A stretch of 64,000 bases of DNA from Trifolium pratense. Taxonomy: Eukaryota > Streptophyta > Magnoliopsida > Fabales > Fabaceae. Both the position numbers and the translations under genes were made by a program. Of this stretch, positions 59,281 to 64,000 are shown one piece after another (position 1 is the first letter of the stretch; every line of letters begins with the position of its first letter). The notes beneath the pieces were generated by a model. The model searched no databases. It saw only the letters and a program-made list of their open reading frames with translations, and was not told where the DNA came from. The stretch is from NCBI RefSeq assembly GCF_020283565.1, contig NC_060060.1, positions 5,952,001 to 6,016,000 on the forward strand, read 5' to 3'.

Positions 59281-60039
59281 GAGTTAGGATCCGTTGACAC
59301 CAGGTGTCAAACTTTAATTTGACATCAAATCTCAACCGTCTATCTTTTTTTAATCAAAGGTTAATAATAGTTTCCTATATTAACTATGTGTGTATCTATT
59401 TAGGAGATTATTTTTTTATTGCATAAAATTTTTGTTTTTTTTTTTTTTTACGAAAAAAGTTTGTTTGTTCTACCAATTTTTATTCAAATTGCTTGCATGT
59501 TGTCTTTTTTGATCGCATAAAACCTTATAAAAATGAACCGAATGATTAATTTCAATGGTGTCTTAATTCTTTTTCTGTACTTGATTTGCATTATTATCAT
59601 TATAATTATAACTATAGTAAACATTAGGGTCAAAAGGGGTGAATTACAAAAAGGTGAACTTTGGGTAAAGCATTTACATAGGAGAGGGTTCTCGCCATTG
59701 TTTGTTTAATATAATTTTGAAGACATTCATTCATTCCCACAATTAATTTGACCATGGAAGAATAAATACACAAGCTTGAAGATGTCTAACACAGATTGAG
59801 TAAAAAAATAACTGAGTTTTCCGGTTAGTTGGGAGAGAATGGTGAGCAGGTTAAGAAAAAAAAAAACTCTATCTTAATCAAATCATATCATATATTTTTT
59901 ATTTTAAGAAGTAATCGTATGTTTTATGGAAAAAATTGATTGTTAAGTGAAAAATACAGACTATTGGATTAAACAAATCAACGGGTAAAATTTGGTGTCA
60001 AACTTTAAGTTGACACCTGGTGTCAACGGATCCTGACTC
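59281..60039. mobile_element. Mutator-like non-autonomous element, copy 2
   Basis: Copy of 40737-41494, with the same 9-bp AATTATAAG flanks (59272-59280 and 60040-60048). One base longer, in a T-run. Confidence 0.9.
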
Positions 60040-60146
60040 AATTATAAGACCATGTTTGACCACTACACGTACGCCAATGCACAATTTTGATCACTAATAT
60101 CTTTTAGGTAATCAAGTATTCCCAAACGGGGTCGCTAGTAAGTGGT

Positions 60147-60899
60147 GTAGGTCAGGACCAATACCATGTCTTGCCAATGTGATCCACTTAAGGTCTGAGA
60201 GGATTTATATTTCAAGTGATCGACTTAAGCTGTTGGAGTTATCATTTTGCTCTAACTTGAAGGAGATTAATATTGATGCTCCAAATCTATATATATATAT
60301 TGTCATGTGTATATAATGGTAATTTAGAACTTACTATATCTTTTTTGAGAAATTCTAGGACCTGGATCTCATGCAGTCAAAGACTTTTGACTGGTACAGT
60401 CATGCAGTCATTATATTGGCGCCATTGAATTAAACTTTGATCAAATATATAAAATACATTAATAAAATTCAATGGCTCGGATTAACTTGCAGTCAAATAA
60501 TAATTGCAGGGAATCCATTTCCGAAATTCTAGTCAACTGGAAGTCAATATTGTGATTGAGATTCAATATATATGTCGATCTTTACAACTTGAGGGAATTC
60601 GTGTAAAACATCAAACCTAACAATGTCCCGCCAAATGTGGTGAGTATGAAATAACTATATATTTCATTGGTTACTTCAATTTTTATATTTACTTATTGAT
60701 TTTTGTCTATATTTGCTCTTGTGATTATGTAGGATGCGTTGGACATAGACTTAGATTATGCTACTGATGAATCTTTGTTACCGTCTATTACAAGCATATC
60801 TTACTTTCAAGAGGATGAATGCTTTTGCGGTTCATATGATACTAAGTGTTGGTGGCATGCATGACTTCACTTGAAGGAACAGTACTCAAAAAGCTAGTA
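60147..60899 (+). pseudogene. Inverted F-box/LRR pseudogene, copy 2
   Basis: Copy of 41602-42353 with the same lesions and the same 165-bp insertion (60359-60523). Confidence 0.85.
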
Positions 60900-61002
60900 A
60901 TATCATTTTGATTAAATAGACAGTTTATTTTTTTAAATTGTTATATATAGTCGATCAATTTATTTTTCAAATTTATGATATAGTAAACTAATCCCTCAGA
61001 AT

Positions 61003-61630
61003 TAGAGGTGGGAATAGGCTAGGCCGAGCTAGGCTTTGCCAAGCCTGAGCCTGGCCTGTCAAAAAATCGAAGGTCTGAGCCTGGCCTGTGGCCTATCATA
61101 GGCTTAAATTCTAGGCCTGAGCCTGGCCTTTTGAAAGTCTAATGTGGCCTGTTAGCCTGTTTAAAAGTCTATTTCATATGAACATATTTAAATAAATAAT
61201 TATATTTATTTTGAAATATACTTATGAACTAATAAAATAATGTTCCATTTGATATTTTAGAGAATTTGACTATATATGTCATCATATTTCAATTCTAGTT
61301 TATAATAATACATTTATATATGTTAAAAACTAATGTAGATTAATAAACTTAAATTACTTAAAAGTTAATAGATTTATAATTTAATCAAAGTATAAATTTT
61401 AATATATAAATAATAATCGTAATAAAAATATTATTCATGTTAACTTAAATAGGCCGGCCTAGTAGGCCTCAAAGGCTTTTTTAATGGCCTGCGGCCTGGC
61501 TTTTTTAGCTAAATAGGCTTATAAAAAAGCATTGGCCTGCTCTATTTAAAGAAATAGGCTGGCCTGGCCTGAGCCTATGTAGGCTAGGCCTTAAGGCCAT
61601 GTAGGCCGACCTGGCCTGTTCCCACCTCTA
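61003..61630. mobile_element. Non-autonomous hAT element with GGCC-rich ends, copy 2
   Basis: Copy of 42458-43085, with the same CTCAGAAT flanks. It differs by one base (T61501). Confidence 0.92.
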
Positions 61631-61696
61631 CTCAGAATATAACGAATTAATAATTGAATCTCATTCTGCTATGTTTTAGCTGTTCATCTAAGTTTA

Positions 61697-62706
61697 GGGG
61701 GGTATTAGATTAGGATTTGAAAGGATTTTAAAAGAGTTTTGTTAAAAAAAAATTGTGGTATTCAATCAAGACTTTAATAAAATCAAAATAAATCTTATGA
61801 TATTCAATTAAGATTATATTTTTTAGGGCAATGAAATTCATTGCTATTCGATTGAGATTTGTCAAGACCTATAAAATGTCTTAGTATTCAAAAATCTATT
61901 CTTTCATGAAGTGAATTTTATGGAATTTTTTTTAGTTAAAAATATAAATGATAGACTCTTCCAACAATCTTACCAAAAATTTTGAGACTTTTTTCAAACT
62001 CTCCCAAGACTTTTTATTTTTCTTTTTTCTTATTTTCTTTCTTCACTTTATTATCAAATATGCTTTCTAAAAGAAGAAAAAAAAATTGAACAAATTGTGC
62101 AACTTATGGTTACTCTACATTCGTGTTCACTAACATCACAAAGAACAAATCATGCTTCAATCACAAAGAAATCAAAACGAGGTTAAAATTTCCTTGTTAA
62201 GCTTATTATATTGTTCAAGAATTCGTATTCATGAATGTTGCACATTTCACAATTACACAAAATCAAATAGATAATAAACATATTGTATGTTTGGTTTTAT
62301 TTATTCAATATCAACGATGCAATCATGCTTCCCTCAATAAAAAATACAATCTTGTTATTCTTTTTACGATGTTAACTTGTTTCTTCAATTTATTTTTTTG
62401 ACAACAATTCAATGTTATTCTTTTCATTTTTTATAGAATTGTTTTCTTTTTATTGATAGTTTTTTTTTTTTGTCAAAATTTATTGAGTCATTTAAAATCT
62501 TAAAAATTCATAAAGTACATTGAAATCTTAAAAATTTGTGTTATAAATTCATAAAATCGTGTATTAAAAATCCTGATTGTAAAAAGTTTTTTTTTAGAAA
62601 ACTCAGTTAAAAACTCATAAAGTTAATATAATCTCAAAAAATCTTTTAATATCTTCAAAACATTTTTTTATCGAAACAATCTTTCAAAATCTCAATCCAA
62701 TACACC
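61697..62706. mobile_element. GGGGG-ended inverted-repeat element (about 1 kb)
   Basis: Left end GGGGGGTATTAGATTAGGAT and right end, inverted, GGGGGTGTATTGGATTGAGA. The inverted similarity continues through ATTTGAAAG/ATTTTGAAAG. Degenerate relatives lie upstream of the B-type genes (for example 29493-29720). The superfamily is not clear and the target duplication was not resolved. No ORF of note. The duplication breakpoint (61985) lies inside it. Confidence 0.65.
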
Positions 62707-63460
62707 CCCTATTTTCTCCCTCCAAAACTACTTCTTTTAATTAATTACTAACTTTTACGCACTTTCTTTTTAATACAGAGGATCCAATTCCTTACCTTTT
62801 AAGTGATATATATATATATATATATATTACAATTGTCATGCAAAATTTGATGAAATTAAGAACTAAATTGATGATATTTTTCAATGTAATGAACTATATT
62901 GTTATTGAACTTATTTAAAGAAGTATATTAACTGATCATTACGATTTCAAATACAAAAATAAGTTTTTCAATCGATCGTTAATTGGTCTAATAGTATATT
63001 AGATTTGGTAGGGACGATCACGATTCGATCCCCGCAACTTTGATTGGAAAGGGACTATTTACTCAAATTTTTTGTGTAAACTATTTACTCTCTACTTTTT
63101 ATTGGGTCATGCTTAAAAGTGTCAAAGAACCATTTATTTAGGAACTAAGAAGGAAACAAAGTCAAAGTCAATATGATAAAATAAGTATATCTCATCATAT
63201 CACTTCTTTTTGTACTTGCAATGAAAAAGAGAAGAGAATACCTTAATTTCACACTCATGATCGGAGTGTGATGGTCAAATGAGATATAGATGATGAGTTA
63301 CTAATTTAGAATGAATGTTGAGTTGAGGAGTCAAATAATAATACTAAAAGAATTTTGAAAAGTCAAAGATGGTTGGTCTCAAACAATAGCTAGTGTATGT
63401 AGCTGTGTTGTTTGTTTTTATTTTTCATCCCAAGTTCTTGGCTTTACTTCCCTCAAGTGC
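62707..63460. other. AT-rich flank with a short TA repeat and a tRNA-like scrap
   Basis: TA repeat at 62809-62827. At 62983-63045 TTGGTCTAATAGTATATTAG is followed by CACGATTCGATCCCCGC, resembling A and B boxes of a tRNA-derived SINE, without clear ends. No gene recognised. Confidence 0.35.
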
Positions 63461-64000
63461 AGGGGCGGAGCCAGGTTAAGGTGAGGGGGTGCAGCTGCAC
63501 ACCCTGAGATTTTCAAAATTACACGTATAATATTATGATTTTTACATCTTGAACCCCCTGAAATTTTGTTTTTGCACACCCTGAATTCAACATATCCAAG
63601 AGAAGAACAAACATAGAAGAAAATAGAAGATGAAAATGCACTAAAATAGAAAAGAAGAAGAAGTAATGTGCAGAATAAATGAACAAGCAAATGGAACAAG
63701 AAACGGCGGCCATTGTAGAAACTAGAGAGTTCAAAGTGATGCCGTGTAGTACTTATTACTAATATTTAGGTTTCCTAACTCATTTGGGCCTTTAACTTCA
63801 TGAATTTAATGGCCCAAGTTTTAACTTCATGATCTTATTAGTCTTCTCTTTTTTGTTTTAATATAAAAATATGTAAATTCTTAACTACTCAACTTATATT
63901 TAACAATATAAGTTTTTTTTTCGTCAAAAAAGAAACTTTTTTTTAACCAAAGCGTCAAAAAAGAAACCTATATTGTTAAATATGTGTATTTTTTAGGTAA
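63461..64000. mobile_element. Left end of a CAGGGGCGGAGCC-type repeat
   Basis: CAGGGGCGGAGCCAGG at 63461-63476 is the start of a repeat type common in plant genomes. GCACACCCTGA follows twice (63497 and 63574). The small minus-strand frames across it (63418-63734) look like repeat sequence, not genes. The other end was not found in the window. The final 100 bases are AT-rich. Confidence 0.45.

Larger units (their letters stand above)
43441..61985 (+). repeat. Segmental tandem duplication, copy 2 (18,545 bp)
   Basis: Second copy of 24869-43440, in direct orientation and immediately adjacent. Corresponding features are offset by 18,543-18,545 bases after the TA repeat. At 61985 the homology to copy 1 stops inside a repeat that continues to about 62706. 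Confidence 0.95.

Noticed and set aside
1..64000. A defence island, biosynthetic cluster or other novel multi-gene system
   Set aside because: Apart from transposon debris, the window holds one F-box family and one MYB-CC gene. The interest lies in how the cluster evolves, not in a set of cooperating enzymes.

Overview
This is plant nuclear DNA: AT-rich, intron-containing genes, and many Ty1-copia, LINE, hAT, Mutator-like, Harbinger-like and Stowaway-like remnants. The F-box/LRR family, the MYB-CC gene and the repeat content suggest a legume, most likely Medicago (inference; no search was possible). I see no rRNA, tRNA, CRISPR or bacterial features.

The window is a tandem cluster of eleven F-box/LRR genes, all on the minus strand. 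The first is cut by the window edge. Each gene has the same structure: a non-coding leader exon, a leader intron of 0.25-2.1 kb, a large coding exon (F-box plus LRRs, about 411-419 codons), a 56-62 codon exon and a short C-terminal exon (54-69 codons), giving proteins of about 523-548 aa. Three subtypes are visible: A (starts MEELDQDR), B (MEELEEDR) and C (MEEFEEDR). From left to right the order is A1-B2, A3-B4, A5-B6, B/A hybrid 7, C8, then copies of 6, 7 and 8 (genes 9, 10, 11). Spacers between units repeat the same debris: the 3' end of a copia element, then the C-terminal part of a LINE ORF2. These therefore predate the duplications.

Positions 24869-43440 and 43441-61985 are a nearly perfect direct tandem duplication of about 18.55 kb. 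Its junction lies in a 6-bp microhomology. Each copy holds a B gene, the B/A hybrid, a MYB-CC transcription-factor gene on the plus strand, the C gene, an inverted F-box pseudogene, and the same set of transposons. The few differences include a 1-bp deletion that breaks the MYB-CC reading frame only in the first copy. Both MYB-CC copies also share a 7-bp tandem duplication that frameshifts the C-terminus.

The likely role of the F-box proteins is substrate selection in SCF ubiquitin ligases; their substrates cannot be read from sequence. The main biological story is birth-and-death evolution: unequal crossover, gene conversion between subtypes, small in-frame exon-boundary deletions, and transposons accumulating in leader introns and spacers. 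The last 2 kb (61986-64000) holds repeats only.
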